DNA of 64,000 nt from positions 62,001-126,000 of the forward strand of contig NZ_JACJSF010000017.1 in assembly GCF_014698035.1 (NCBI RefSeq), written 5' to 3'. Origin of the DNA: Desmonostoc muscorum FACHB-395. GTDB taxonomy: Bacteria; Cyanobacteriota; Cyanobacteriia; Cyanobacteriales; Nostocaceae. Positions within the stretch are counted from its first letter, which is position 1, and each line of letters starts with the position of its first letter. A model generated the notes under the pieces. The model ran no database searches. It was not told the DNA's origin and saw only the letters and a list, made by a program, of their open reading frames with translations. Made by a program: the position numbers and the translations under genes. Positions 17,884-27,132 of this stretch are shown here, in pieces.

Positions 17884-19167
17884 TTGAATATCGATTCTGT
17901 AATACAACCTCTTCAACGCTTTGGTGTCCATCTGGGACTCGATCGCATTGTCAACTTATTGGCAAATTTCGGCAATCCTCATCAGCAAGTCCCAGTAATT
18001 CACGTTGCTGGCACTAATGGCAAAGGTTCCGTCTGTGCCTATCTTTCCTCGGTACTTACTGAGGCTGGTTATCGTACAGGACGCTACACTTCACCGCATT
18101 TAGTCGATTGGACGGAACGTATTTGTCTGAATGAACAGCCAATTTCTTCTGAGGAATTGAGCCAATTATTAGAAAAAGTCCAAGGAGTGATTCGCCCTGA
18201 AGACGAATCGGCAACTCAGTTTGAAGTAATTACGGCGGCCGCTTGGTTATACTTTGCCCAGCAGCAAGTAGATGTGGCTGTGGTAGAAGTCGGACTAGGA
18301 GGGCGCTTAGATGCTACCAATGTCTGCTTGGAACCCATAGTTACTATCATTACTTCCATCAGTCGAGAACATTGGCAGCAACTTGGCCCCACCGTCGCGG
18401 ATATTGCTAGAGAAAAAGCAGGTATTCTCAAACCTGGATGTCCCGTTGTAGTTGGGCAATTGCCACCGGATGCAGAAGAAGTTGTGCGATCGCGCGCTTT
18501 AGAATTAGAATGTCCAATTTTTACGCCTCAACCTGCCCGTCAAATCGCTACAGGATGGGCAGAATATCAAACACTTCAAAACTCTCAATTAATTAAATAT
18601 CCTTTGCCATTAGCCGGACAAATTCAATTAGCAAATTCAGCTTTGGCAATAGCAGCTTTAGAAATTCTCCAACAACAGGGTTGGCAGATTTCTGAAGAAG
18701 CCATAATTAAGGGCATGGCAAAAACTCAATGGCCAGGGCGGATGCAATGGGCTACCTGGAACAACCATAAAATATTACTTGATGGCGCTCATAATACTGC
18801 CGCCGCTCAAGTTCTTCGTCAGTATGTTGATAGCTTAGACGCAGTTAATCCCAACCCCATCACTTGGGTTATGGGAATGTTTTCCGATAAGGATCATGCT
18901 GATATTTTTGCCGCCCTACTGCGCCCCGGCGATCGCCTTTTTTTAGTACCAATACCAGTAGAATCTTGGCCAGGTAGAACCTCTGCCGATCTAGACTCCT
19001 TAGCAAACCTAGCTTATAGCCTCTGTCCCCAATTAAGCGATCGCCAAATCCATCCAGATTTATTTACAGCACTAGAAGCCGCAATCTCAACCACCACAGA
19101 CAATTTAATCGTTTTATGTGGTTCCCTTTATCTAGTAGGTGATTTTTTACAGATGGGGAGTAAGTAG
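17884..19167 (+). CDS. folC: Bifunctional folylpolyglutamate / dihydrofolate synthase
   Basis: About 428 residues from TTG at 17884. FolC ligates glutamate to dihydropteroate and extends the polyglutamate tail. Visible features are the start NIDSVIQPLQRFGVHLGLDRI, the P-loop HVAGTNGKGSVC, YTSPHL, the Mg site in VEVGLGGRLDATN, KAGILKPG, and LLDGAHNTAAA in the C-terminal domain. The frame is open 55 codons further to ATG 17719, but that extension is only translated repeat DNA (copy A). Homology therefore puts the start at TTG 17884 or close by. The native upstream region seems to have been replaced by the repeat. Confidence 0.9.
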   Translation: MNIDSVIQPLQRFGVHLGLDRIVNLLANFGNPHQQVPVIHVAGTNGKGSVCAYLSSVLTEAGYRTGRYTSPHLVDWTERICLNEQPISSEELSQLLEKVQGVIRPEDESATQFEVITAAAWLYFAQQQVDVAVVEVGLGGRLDATNVCLEPIVTIITSISREHWQQLGPTVADIAREKAGILKPGCPVVVGQLPPDAEEVVRSRALELECPIFTPQPARQIATGWAEYQTLQNSQLIKYPLPLAGQIQLANSALAIAALEILQQQGWQISEEAIIKGMAKTQWPGRMQWATWNNHKILLDGAHNTAAAQVLRQYVDSLDAVNPNPITWVMGMFSDKDHADIFAALLRPGDRLFLVPIPVESWPGRTSADLDSLANLAYSLCPQLSDRQIHPDLFTALEAAISTTTDNLIVLCGSLYLVGDFLQMGSK

Positions 19168-19232
19168 TGAGATAAGGGACATCCAAATAAAAAAATATAC
19201 CATCGCTATAGAGGCAATGGGGCAGGGAGCCA

Positions 19233-19314
19233 GGGGACAAGAGGTGAGAACTTGAAACAAGTCTTTCCCCTTGTCCCCAATTCTCCTTGTCCCCAAGTCC
19301 TCTTGCCCATGCCC
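19233..19314 (-). repeat. GACTTGTTTCAAGT palindromic element, copy B (inverted)
   Basis: Reverse-strand copy in the gap between the convergent folC and solute-binding-protein genes. It reads GGGGACAAGAGGTGAGAACT on the plus strand, then TGAAACAAGTCTTTCCCC and AGTCCTCTTGCC. Confidence 0.85.
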
Positions 19315-19332
19315 AATTTCCAATTCCCAAAT

Positions 19333-20631
19333 TTATCTGTTGTTCCACTCCTGCGCCGCATCTTCTACAGCTTTATCTACATTCTTCTCCCCTAACATTG
19401 CTGCTTGCAAATTCTCGTAAATTGCCTTTTGTAATTTGTTGAAGTCCTTCAAATTAGGGGTTAATATTTCTGCCTTTTGTAGTTCTTTAGCACTCATAAC
19501 TCGCGCTTTTTCTATTGTTGAAGCATTAGCTGGAACATCTTTAAAGTAACTATCAGACAATGCCTTGACTGTAGAAGGTAAAACATTTGCAGCTTTCGCA
19601 AAAGCTAACTGATTTTCGTCATTGGTGACAAATAAAGCAAACTTCACAGCGCCATCTGGTTGTTTCGTGTCGCGGGGAATAACTATGTTCATTACCGCGA
19701 CATTTTTCTTACCTGTGTCACCAGTGAGTTGAGGTGCTATTGCTGAAGCTTGGGCGATTTTCGGGGCATTATTAGCGATCGTTTTCAGAAACTCTGGCCC
19801 AGAAGCTAGAAACACAGTTTCTCCAGATTGATATAAATCGATCGCATGGCGATGTCCTTGTGTTAAAGCCTCTTTAGGCAGTAGCCCTTTTTTATACAAA
19901 TCTACCCAGTATTGAAACGCTGCCTTACCTTGTGCTGAATTAAACGCTGCTTTCCCCTCAGCATCTATTAGACTGACTCCCATTTGCACGAAAGATTCCA
20001 GCACTTCACCGGAATCTTGCGGTACGAAAGTTACAAAAAAGGCATATTTGCCAGTCTTATCTTTAATTTGTTGTGCTGCTTGTGCTAATTCTGCGTAGGT
20101 TGCGGGTACCTTATTGATACCTGCCTGTTTTAATAAATCAGTGTTATAAATGGTTAACCTTGTGGTGAGATACCAGGGAAACCCAAAACTCTTGCCATTA
20201 AGCGTACTGGCTTTCCAGATATTCGGTAGATAGGAGGAACGTATATCGTTTGAGACTTTCGTATCTAAATCTAACCAGGCATTTCGACCCGCCAGTTGGG
20301 AAGCGAAACCCGGATTGAGGTTAACTACATCAGGTGGCGTTTTTGCTGAGACAGCTGTTAAAATTTTGTTCTCCATAGCTGCCCAAGGCACATCAACCCA
20401 GTTAATCTTTATACCTGGATTTTGTGATTCAAAATTTGCAATTAGGTTTTTGAAGTAGTCGGTAAATTGAGGTTGGAGTTGCATTGTCCAAAACTCAATA
20501 GTTGCCCCTCCTGAATTAGCTTGTTTTGTATTTGTACTAACATTACCTGTGCTGCAACTTACAATCCAACTGGTTAATAAGCCAAGCAGTGCCAAAGCAA
20601 GAAGTTGTTTAAATTTTCGCAATTGAATCAT
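19333..20631 (-). CDS. ABC transporter substrate-binding lipoprotein, sugar type (SBP family 1)
   Basis: 432 residues. The N-terminus has a lipoprotein signal with lipobox IVSC (Cys at about 26), so the mature protein would be anchored at the membrane. The body is a type-1 solute-binding protein: IEFWTMQLQPQFTDYFKNL, IKINWVDVPWAAMENKIL, PPDVVNLNPGFASQLA, GFPWYLTTRLTIYNTDLLKQAGI. These resemble binding proteins for sugars or glycerol phosphate. No permease or ATPase genes lie nearby, so the transporter partners must be elsewhere. Substrate unknown. Confidence 0.85.
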   Translation of the reverse strand: MIQLRKFKQLLALALLGLLTSWIVSCSTGNVSTNTKQANSGGATIEFWTMQLQPQFTDYFKNLIANFESQNPGIKINWVDVPWAAMENKILTAVSAKTPPDVVNLNPGFASQLAGRNAWLDLDTKVSNDIRSSYLPNIWKASTLNGKSFGFPWYLTTRLTIYNTDLLKQAGINKVPATYAELAQAAQQIKDKTGKYAFFVTFVPQDSGEVLESFVQMGVSLIDAEGKAAFNSAQGKAAFQYWVDLYKKGLLPKEALTQGHRHAIDLYQSGETVFLASGPEFLKTIANNAPKIAQASAIAPQLTGDTGKKNVAVMNIVIPRDTKQPDGAVKFALFVTNDENQLAFAKAANVLPSTVKALSDSYFKDVPANASTIEKARVMSAKELQKAEILTPNLKDFNKLQKAIYENLQAAMLGEKNVDKAVEDAAQEWNNR

Positions 20632-20784
20632 TTTCCCAGTATTTTTACGCTTGATCAGTGTGAAAAGCTTAGACAGAATTGTCGAGATTATAGGCTAAAT
20701 AAATTACGTGTAGAGACGTAATATATTACGTTTCTATCCACAACAAATTTAAATTTTCAATTTAGCAGTCCATCGGGCACAACT

Positions 20785-21891
20785 GTGGTACAAAAATTCA
20801 ATCGTCTGTTTGGCAAATCGAATAAAGGGGTCGGCATTGAACTTGCTCCCGAACGGGTAAATGTAGTTCAGCTACGCAAACAGCGTCAAGGCTTGAAACT
20901 AGAAACCTTTACATCGGTAGCAGTTCCAGAAGGCGTAGTTACCGATGGTCAAATCACCGATCCCGCAGCAATGGCGCAATTAATCCAGCAGGCGCTAGCT
21001 GAAAGCAAAATCAAAACTACTCGTGTTGCCACTGGTGTACCAGGGCGAGATTCCATCGTTCGGATTATACCTGTACCAACGGAGTTAGATGACAAAGAAC
21101 TGCGAGAAATGGTGCTAAACCATGAAGCAGGTTTGTATTTACCCTATCCTCGTGAAGAAGCTGATGTAGATTATCAAAAACTTGACTACTTTGTAGATGA
21201 GGATGGCATTGAAAAAGTACATGTACTTCTAGTAGCCACTCGCAAGGAAATAACGGATACCTATATAAGTACATTCGAACAGGCAGGACTACAAATTGAT
21301 GTTTTAGAAATTAACAGTTTTGCCCTGATTAGGACTATTCGTGAGCAACTACGACAATTTGGGCCGCAAGAAGCAGCAGTCCTAGTTGATATAGAGTTCG
21401 ACAGTACAGAAATCGCCATCATTGTTAACGGAGTACCGCAATTTTCGCGCACAGTGCCTATAGGCACTTATCAAATGCAAACTGCGTTAGCAAGGGCAAT
21501 GAGCTTACCCACATCACGAGATATGGAACTGTTACACGGAATGATTATTCCCCCAACTCCCCTAGATGGGGGGAAAACCGGTGTTACCGAAATCGATCCT
21601 GGTATGGCAGCCATATTAAGAGTATTGGGAGAACTAACGGATGAACTGCGCCGCTCAATCGATTTTTACCTTAATCAAAGTGAAAATTTGGAGGTAGCGC
21701 AGATTTTATTAGCTGGGCCAGGAGGCGGACTCCAACAGCTAGATGAATTCTTTACCCAACGATTGAGCTTGCCAACTACCCAAATAGATCCAATTGGGTC
21801 TTTGTCGTTAGAAGTTGACACTGATAAATATCCACAAGTACAACGCTCTGGCTTGGCGATTGTACTTGGTTTAGGTATGCGGGAGGTGTAA
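20785..21891 (+). CDS. pilM: Type IV pilus assembly protein PilM
   Basis: 368 residues, an actin-like ATPase-fold protein on the inner face of the membrane that binds the cytoplasmic N-terminus of PilN. The start VGIELAPERVNVVQLRKQRQG is the usual phosphate-1-like motif. VLVDIEFDSTEIAIIVNGVPQFSRTVPIG is the second nucleotide segment, and ILLAGPGGGL the adenosine motif. The start codon is GTG at 20785. It is the first gene of pilM-N-O-Q, the alignment subcomplex plus secretin used for twitching motility and DNA uptake. Confidence 0.92.
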   Translation: MVQKFNRLFGKSNKGVGIELAPERVNVVQLRKQRQGLKLETFTSVAVPEGVVTDGQITDPAAMAQLIQQALAESKIKTTRVATGVPGRDSIVRIIPVPTELDDKELREMVLNHEAGLYLPYPREEADVDYQKLDYFVDEDGIEKVHVLLVATRKEITDTYISTFEQAGLQIDVLEINSFALIRTIREQLRQFGPQEAAVLVDIEFDSTEIAIIVNGVPQFSRTVPIGTYQMQTALARAMSLPTSRDMELLHGMIIPPTPLDGGKTGVTEIDPGMAAILRVLGELTDELRRSIDFYLNQSENLEVAQILLAGPGGGLQQLDEFFTQRLSLPTTQIDPIGSLSLEVDTDKYPQVQRSGLAIVLGLGMREV

Positions 21892-21905
21892 TAACGATTT
21901 TGGAC

Positions 21906-21925
21906 TTCGACTTTGCTCAGTCGAA
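21906..21925 (+). other. Hairpin between pilM and pilN
   Basis: TTCGACT pairs with AGTCGAA around a 6-base loop, 15 bases after the pilM stop. No T-run follows, so attenuation or mRNA processing is more likely than full termination. The sequence also resembles a common Nostoc repeat. Confidence 0.4.
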
Positions 21926-22008
21926 CGATTTTGGATTGTCTGTTTTGATAGTTACGCTGTTTGAGAATTCTCAAACCATAAATATTTGTTTCTACTTGGT
22001 GTGAGAAA

Positions 22009-22785
22009 ATGTACAGTTTGGATGTTAATTTTCTTAAAGATCGCCCAGCATACCAGCAAAAGCCTGAGAGAAAGGGAGGAATATCCCTAAACTTCCCTAC
22101 GGGTAATTTGACACCAGTGTATGTGGGAGTTGCAGTAGGTATAGGTCTTCCAGCTTTATTGGGAGTTAGTTGGTGGTTGTTGCAAGGGAAGATTGTTGAA
22201 TTAGATGCTCAAATATCACAATTCGATCAGGAAAGCAAGAGATTAGATACTGAAATAGGAAATCTGAACAAAATCAAAGCCGAGACGAGTGCAGTTAAAG
22301 GGGAAACTCAAGCTTTAGTCACTGTATTTGACCAGATTCGACCTTGGTCAGCAATGCTGCAAGATTTGCGCGATCGCATCCCAACAGCAGTGCAAATCGA
22401 AACCATCAAGCAAATCCCACCTATTCCGGTAGTAGCAGGGCAGCCGCCAAGCAATCCGGCCGGCGGATTAGAAATTACCGGATTGGCTCGTTCTTTTAAC
22501 GATGTCAATGATTTCTTATTGAGTTTACAACAGTCTCGGTTCTTGAAGTCTACAGAAAGCAGAATTCTGACAGCAGCATTAATAGATGCTCCCTTACCAC
22601 CAGGTGCAGCACAACCTTCTAGTGGTGTAATAATTAAGCCACCCCAAGTAGTTAAATACACTATTCAATCGAGCATGAGCGATATTCCAGCTTCGGAATT
22701 AATCCGAGAGTTGGAAAAAAAAGGCACAGTGGGGTTAGTAACTCGAATTCGTAGTATGCAACAAACAGGAGTCATTCCAAAATGA
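22009..22785 (+). CDS. pilN: Type IV pilus assembly protein PilN
   Basis: 258 residues: a short cytoplasmic N-terminus with LDVNFLKDRP (the PilM-binding INLLP-like motif in cyanobacterial form), one transmembrane helix (about 36-56, VGVAVGIGLPALLGVSWWLL), a coiled coil (65-105), then a ferredoxin-like periplasmic domain. It overlaps pilO by 4 bases (ATGA), which suggests coupled translation. PilN and PilO form the inner-membrane alignment complex linking PilM to the secretin. Confidence 0.9.
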   Translation: MYSLDVNFLKDRPAYQQKPERKGGISLNFPTGNLTPVYVGVAVGIGLPALLGVSWWLLQGKIVELDAQISQFDQESKRLDTEIGNLNKIKAETSAVKGETQALVTVFDQIRPWSAMLQDLRDRIPTAVQIETIKQIPPIPVVAGQPPSNPAGGLEITGLARSFNDVNDFLLSLQQSRFLKSTESRILTAALIDAPLPPGAAQPSSGVIIKPPQVVKYTIQSSMSDIPASELIRELEKKGTVGLVTRIRSMQQTGVIPK

Positions 22786-23549
22786 CGCTGAGTGATGATT
22801 TAAATTTTGCCGAACATGGTGGCGAATTCAATTCGGAAACGCCAGCCCACCCCGTGATATTTGGTATTGCCTTTACACCAAAAATCATTGGCATCTTGGT
22901 AGGGGTTATTGGTTTAGCGGGAGCAGGTTATATATTGTTAAACCTGCTAATGCCAGCTTGGGAAAGCTATCAGCAGCAGCAAGCCAAAAGTTCTGAACTG
23001 CAAGCGCAAATTGAGCAAAAAAAAGCCAATATCAAACAGATTGGTAAAGTTAAAGAAGAGCTAGCGCAGGCAAAACAGCAAAAAGTTCAGGTTTTAGGTT
23101 TATTTGCTAACGAAAAAACCTTAGATACATTGCTGTTAGATTTGAACCGTTTGATTGAGTCTGGCAATACTCCAACTTCTATTAATGCAGTCAGAGCCAA
23201 ACTGAAGAAATTCGTGCCAGTTTCCCAAAAGCCAGAACCGATTACTGATGGATCTCTAGGACTACAGGTTGACGGCAAGCTGCAACGCAGCACTATCAAT
23301 GCCGAAATTACAGGAACTTATGAGCAAACACAATCGATAATTCGTAACATTGAGCGATTACAGCCTTTGTTAATAGTTAAAGATTATCAAGCAAATTTGG
23401 CTCCAGTAGAGTCAAGATCCCCATTAGACAAAACACCAGTACAGGTTGGGCCAGCAGCGATTAACACATCATTCCAGTTACAGGTATTGATGCCACTTAG
23501 TCCTGAAGAAATAGCCGCAGCAGCAGCTAAAGCTGCTCCGAAAAAGTAG
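22782..23549 (+). CDS. pilO: Type IV pilus assembly protein PilO
   Basis: 255 residues with one transmembrane segment (about 35-58, IIGILVGVIGLAGAGYILLNLL), a coiled coil of about 70-110 (QQQQAKSSELQAQIEQKKA...), and a C-terminal PilO-type domain (LVKDYQANLAPV region). It ends in an alanine-rich tail. It lies between pilN and pilQ in the expected order and is coupled to pilN by the ATGA overlap. Confidence 0.9.
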   Translation: MTLSDDLNFAEHGGEFNSETPAHPVIFGIAFTPKIIGILVGVIGLAGAGYILLNLLMPAWESYQQQQAKSSELQAQIEQKKANIKQIGKVKEELAQAKQQKVQVLGLFANEKTLDTLLLDLNRLIESGNTPTSINAVRAKLKKFVPVSQKPEPITDGSLGLQVDGKLQRSTINAEITGTYEQTQSIIRNIERLQPLLIVKDYQANLAPVESRSPLDKTPVQVGPAAINTSFQLQVLMPLSPEEIAAAAAKAAPKK

Positions 23550-23566
23550 TTTTTAATTTTAATTAG

Positions 23567-23629
23567 TAGTTATGAATTGTGAATTGTGAGTTAGGAGTTA
23601 TCATTCCTAACTATTCACTCATAACTTCT
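23567..23629. repeat. Long imperfect palindrome between pilO and pilQ
   Basis: AGTTATGAATTGTGA...GTTAGGA and TCCTAACTATTCACTCATAACT are inverted relatives about a short centre. This dispersed-repeat type is common in Nostocales spacers. It could modulate read-through from pilO into pilQ. Confidence 0.5.
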
Positions 23630-23688
23630 TACTTTTAACGAACTACTCAATGTTTGTAAACAAGGTTTTATTAGGTGAGGAATGAACT

Positions 23689-26124
23689 GTGAAACAGCTT
23701 CACGGTAATAGTTTTATATTAGGTACTGCCGCTTTTGTATTTTTGGCAGCTCAACCAGTTTGGGCACAAATTAGTCAAGTTACTAATGTCCAGTTAAATC
23801 CAGTTAATGGTGGAATTAATGTTGCTTTGAAAACTTTTTCAGGGTCGCGCCCCCAAGTTTTCACGACAAAAAGAGGTAAGGCTTTAGTTGCAGATATTAT
23901 CAATACTCAATTACGATTACCACAAGGTAATAGTTTTCGTCAAGATAGCCCAGCACCAGGAATTGCATCTGTCGAGGTTAGCCAGCTTGATGCCAACAGC
24001 ATTCGGGTAACGGTAACTGGTAGCAGCAACATACCTAGCAGTCAACCCGTGGTGCGATCGCAAAATGGAATTACACTCAGCTTTAGCCCTTCGGCAGGCA
24101 CTATAGCATCAGCACCAACGCCAACAGTGCCAACACCCACAGCACCGCCTGCTACAACTCCAGCCAAATCTGGTCAAAATTCAGGTGTTCTTGTTCCCAA
24201 CCCAGAAGTCACCATTGACGGACAACCTGCACAAGCCGCAGGGCCTGGCCAACCCCTAAGCCAGGCTCCACCTTTTTTACCCAGAGCCGTCGCCCCACCG
24301 GTAGGAGATATTGCTGTTTCCGCCACTGATGCTTCTCCTAGCACCATTGACTTAGGAACTCAGGAACGTGTACCCCGCTTAGTATTGCGAGATGCGCCGG
24401 TGCGTGAGGTTTTGTCATTGCTTGCTCGTGCTGCTAATTTAAACCTGGCTTATATCGGAGGTGAGCAAGGTGGTGGAGGTCAACCAGGTGCTGCTGCACA
24501 AGCAACTTCTCAAACCATCTCTTTAGATATAGAAAACGAGCCAGTGCAAGATGTGTTCAACTACGTCTTGCGTTTGAGTGGTTTAGAAGCTAACCGCAGT
24601 AATCGCACAGTTTTTGTGGGGCCTAAACTACCTAATTCCACCCGTGACATGGTTATGCGTAACCTGCGACTCAATCAGGTCACGGTGGGAGTCGCCATCA
24701 ACTTTTTGGTTGGCTTGGGGGCAGAAAGTGCCATCAGCCGCGAACGACAAGTCACCAGTGTTAGTGCTGTAGCTGTTGGGAATGCATCTGCTCCCATCAC
24801 ACAAGCTCAGACAACTACAGAAACCAAGGTTGAAACTCAACGCGTTGATTTCAAAGACTCTAACCCATTACTGAGAGGTTTACAGGCATTAGGAGATGAA
24901 CGCACTAATTCTTTAACCTTGATTGGGCCTCCCAAGCTAGTTCAGATGGCAATGGCTCAACTAACTCAGCTTGATATTCGCCGTCGTCAAGTGGTAGTTA
25001 ACGTCAAGATTATCGATGTTAATCTCAATAACACTCAGGACTACAACACTAGCTTCTCTTTTGGGATTGGCAACAACTACTTCAGCAATGATGGTGGTGC
25101 AGCGTCTCTTAATTTCGGTGGTTCCAGACCAGCTACTAGTTCTGAAGTAGCAAACAGTGTGACTAGTACACCTACTATTACCAATCCAATCACAGGCGAG
25201 CCTTTACTTAACCAAAATGGTACGTTCACGGTGCCAAATGGAGGTTCTGGCTTGAGAGTTATACGAGATGGCCAAGTTGTACAAGAAATTCCAGGTGATG
25301 CGACCTTCCTCCAACCTATTTCTCCCGCAAATGGCAATCCAACGACCCCTGGCCTTTCAGATTTCACTCCAGGAACACCAGACACGGTAACGATTACTAC
25401 TGACCCCGTAACTGGAAGACAAACTAGTACCTATGCACCAGGCACTCGTGCAACATCTACATTTAGTTTGCCTTCTCTATACCAATTTCCTAAACGTCTT
25501 CTCAGTAGTTTGCAAGCTCAAGTTACAAATGGCAATGCCAAGATTTTGACTGACCCAACTTTAATTGTCCAAGAAGGTCAACAGGCTCTTGTCAATCTGA
25601 CTCAGGAAGTAGTGGGAAATATAACTCTCCAAACAACGGATACTTCTGGTGGTTCTAGGACAGAAAGAACAATTGAAAAACAAAAAGTTGGCTTAACCTT
25701 AAGTGTGAAAATTGACCGGATTGACGATAATGGGTTCGTTTCTCTATCGGTTGCTCCTACTGTCAGCGCTCCCACAGGCTCACAAAATACAGGAAATGGA
25801 CAAATTGTTTTAGTCTCTGAGCGTTCCCTTACTTCTGGCTTAATTCGCTTACGAGATGGTCAGACACTAATTCTCTCAGGGATTATTCAAGACCAAGACC
25901 GAACAAGTATTTCCAAGATTCCTATTTTGGGCGATCTTCCACTGATTGGTGCGCTGTTTAGAAAAACAAATAGATCCAACCAGCGCAATGAGGTGATTGT
26001 ATTACTCACACCTCAAATTATGGATGACTCTGAAAACTCCTCTTATGGTTATAACTACAATCCCAGCCCAGAAGTTCGGCAAATCCTTGAACGTCGAGGG
26101 TTGAAGCTTCCCGGTAGGCAATAA
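23689..26124 (+). CDS. pilQ: Type IV pilus secretin PilQ
   Basis: 811 residues. It begins with a signal peptide (FILGTAAFVFLAAQPVWA), then an AMIN domain (about 27-135) that binds peptidoglycan, and a Pro/Thr linker (about 140-205). STN/N-domain repeats follow from about 225 (PRLVLRDAPVREVLSLLARAANLN), and the secretin core is at about 590-790 (ILTDPTLIVQEGQQALVNLTQEV, SGIIQDQDRTSISKIPILGDLPLIGALFR). It forms the outer-membrane gate for the pilus. The start is GTG at 23689. The long Ser/Thr/Gly-rich stretch at about 460-590 is typical of cyanobacterial PilQ. Confidence 0.92.
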   Translation: MKQLHGNSFILGTAAFVFLAAQPVWAQISQVTNVQLNPVNGGINVALKTFSGSRPQVFTTKRGKALVADIINTQLRLPQGNSFRQDSPAPGIASVEVSQLDANSIRVTVTGSSNIPSSQPVVRSQNGITLSFSPSAGTIASAPTPTVPTPTAPPATTPAKSGQNSGVLVPNPEVTIDGQPAQAAGPGQPLSQAPPFLPRAVAPPVGDIAVSATDASPSTIDLGTQERVPRLVLRDAPVREVLSLLARAANLNLAYIGGEQGGGGQPGAAAQATSQTISLDIENEPVQDVFNYVLRLSGLEANRSNRTVFVGPKLPNSTRDMVMRNLRLNQVTVGVAINFLVGLGAESAISRERQVTSVSAVAVGNASAPITQAQTTTETKVETQRVDFKDSNPLLRGLQALGDERTNSLTLIGPPKLVQMAMAQLTQLDIRRRQVVVNVKIIDVNLNNTQDYNTSFSFGIGNNYFSNDGGAASLNFGGSRPATSSEVANSVTSTPTITNPITGEPLLNQNGTFTVPNGGSGLRVIRDGQVVQEIPGDATFLQPISPANGNPTTPGLSDFTPGTPDTVTITTDPVTGRQTSTYAPGTRATSTFSLPSLYQFPKRLLSSLQAQVTNGNAKILTDPTLIVQEGQQALVNLTQEVVGNITLQTTDTSGGSRTERTIEKQKVGLTLSVKIDRIDDNGFVSLSVAPTVSAPTGSQNTGNGQIVLVSERSLTSGLIRLRDGQTLILSGIIQDQDRTSISKIPILGDLPLIGALFRKTNRSNQRNEVIVLLTPQIMDDSENSSYGYNYNPSPEVRQILERRGLKLPGRQ

Positions 26125-26162
26125 AGATAAAAAGCAGGTAAGTTACATTTGGCAAAGGCTCA

Positions 26163-26193
26163 GATCCCCGACTTCTTTAAGAAGTCGGGGATC
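26163..26193 (+). terminator. Perfect 15-bp inverted repeat after pilQ
   Basis: GATCCCCGACTTCTT and AAGAAGTCGGGGATC pair perfectly around one base (a physical loop of 3 or more). It lies 39 bases after the pilQ stop, so it probably ends the pil transcript. There is no clean T-run, and the sequence is also a known style of Nostoc repeat; a degenerate relative (CCCGACTTTTTAGAGAAATCGGG) lies near 26380. Confidence 0.6.
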
Positions 26194-26821
26194 TTCTTGC
26201 GTAATGGACGCACTAGAGCAAATTGTCGCAGCGATCGCTAACAAATGTTAAGAAAGATGTAACTAATGAATAGCCTTGTAGGGGAGACGCTTTAATTTTT
26301 CCCCCTTCCCTACTAAAAAAGCTCGCTAGGGGGTTAAATTTCGTGTTGGATTTTTCAGATGATATGAAAAGTAAGCAAAATACCCGACTTTTTAGAGAAA
26401 TCGGGAACATGAGTCTTTGATTTCCATAAAAATTGGTTAATCTCAGCAATAACTCTTCAACATCGGTAATTAATCCCAACAAATCCTCCCCATCTTCCAC
26501 CTCCCCACTCCCCTGTTTTCTTGGCGATTGCGGGATTTACTAGGTATTTTTTCCTACTTTTGGGGTGGTTTTTAGTGAAACAAGTACCCTAAAACTACAA
26601 AAAATCCTGAAATCTATATAAATTAATGGTTTCATCTATCCACATCAGGCTACTACGCTTTAGAATGATTCATTGAAAAGTCGAGCCGATGGGATGTACA
26701 GCCGTTTTGAGTAAACATACTCCCAAAGGATGATTTTTGTATTCCCGCTAACAAAGATTTCAGTACAGGTGTACCAGGGTGCATCCGTAAAGAATCTCAA
26801 GTAAACCTTCAGGAGTTTGAC
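26194..26821. other. 628-base spacer upstream of hup, no gene seen
   Basis: No convincing reading frame. The first half is repeat-like (GAAATCGGGAAC, CCACCTCCCCACTCCCCTG). The second half is AT-rich and presumably carries the hup promoter and a long leader. CTTCAGGAG lies 5-6 bases before the hup ATG. The segment at about 26680-26750 is unique-looking and could hold a small RNA, but nothing proves it. Confidence 0.4.
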
Positions 26822-27106
26822 ATGAACAAAGGTGAATTAGTTGATGCCGTAGCTGAAAAAGCTAGTGTTACCAAAAAACAAGCGGATGCAGTCTTAACTG
26901 CCGCTTTGGAAACGATTATTGAAGCGGTTTCCTCTGGTGATAAGGTGACATTGGTGGGATTTGGCTCATTTGAATCACGCGAACGTAAAGCCCGCGAAGG
27001 TCGCAACCCGAAAACAAATGAGAAAATGGAAATTCCCGCAACGAGAGTTCCTGCTTTCTCCGCAGGCAAACTGTTTAGAGAAAAGGTAGCACCCCCAAAA
27101 GCATAG
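26822..27106 (+). CDS. hup: HU-family DNA-binding protein
   Basis: 94 residues, the normal HU size. The sequence MNKGELVDAVAEKASVTKKQADAVL, GDKVTLVGFGSFESRERKAREGRNPKT and IPATRVPAFSAGKLFREKV shows the helical base, the DNA-saddle beta strands and the arm with RNP and a proline. HU bends DNA and compacts the nucleoid; in heterocystous cyanobacteria HU is needed for differentiation. A good CAGGAG is placed before ATG. It ends in its own terminator. Confidence 0.95.
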   Translation: MNKGELVDAVAEKASVTKKQADAVLTAALETIIEAVSSGDKVTLVGFGSFESRERKAREGRNPKTNEKMEIPATRVPAFSAGKLFREKVAPPKA

Positions 27107-27131
27107 GTTCTGTCTTCGGGAACCCTTTTTT
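27106..27131 (+). terminator. Rho-independent terminator directly after hup
   Basis: GGTTC (starting in the hup stop codon) pairs with GAACC around a 9-base loop and is followed by six Ts. It ends 1 base before the cobD ATG, so hup and cobD are probably separate transcripts or linked only by read-through. Confidence 0.65.
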
Positions 27132-27132
27132 A

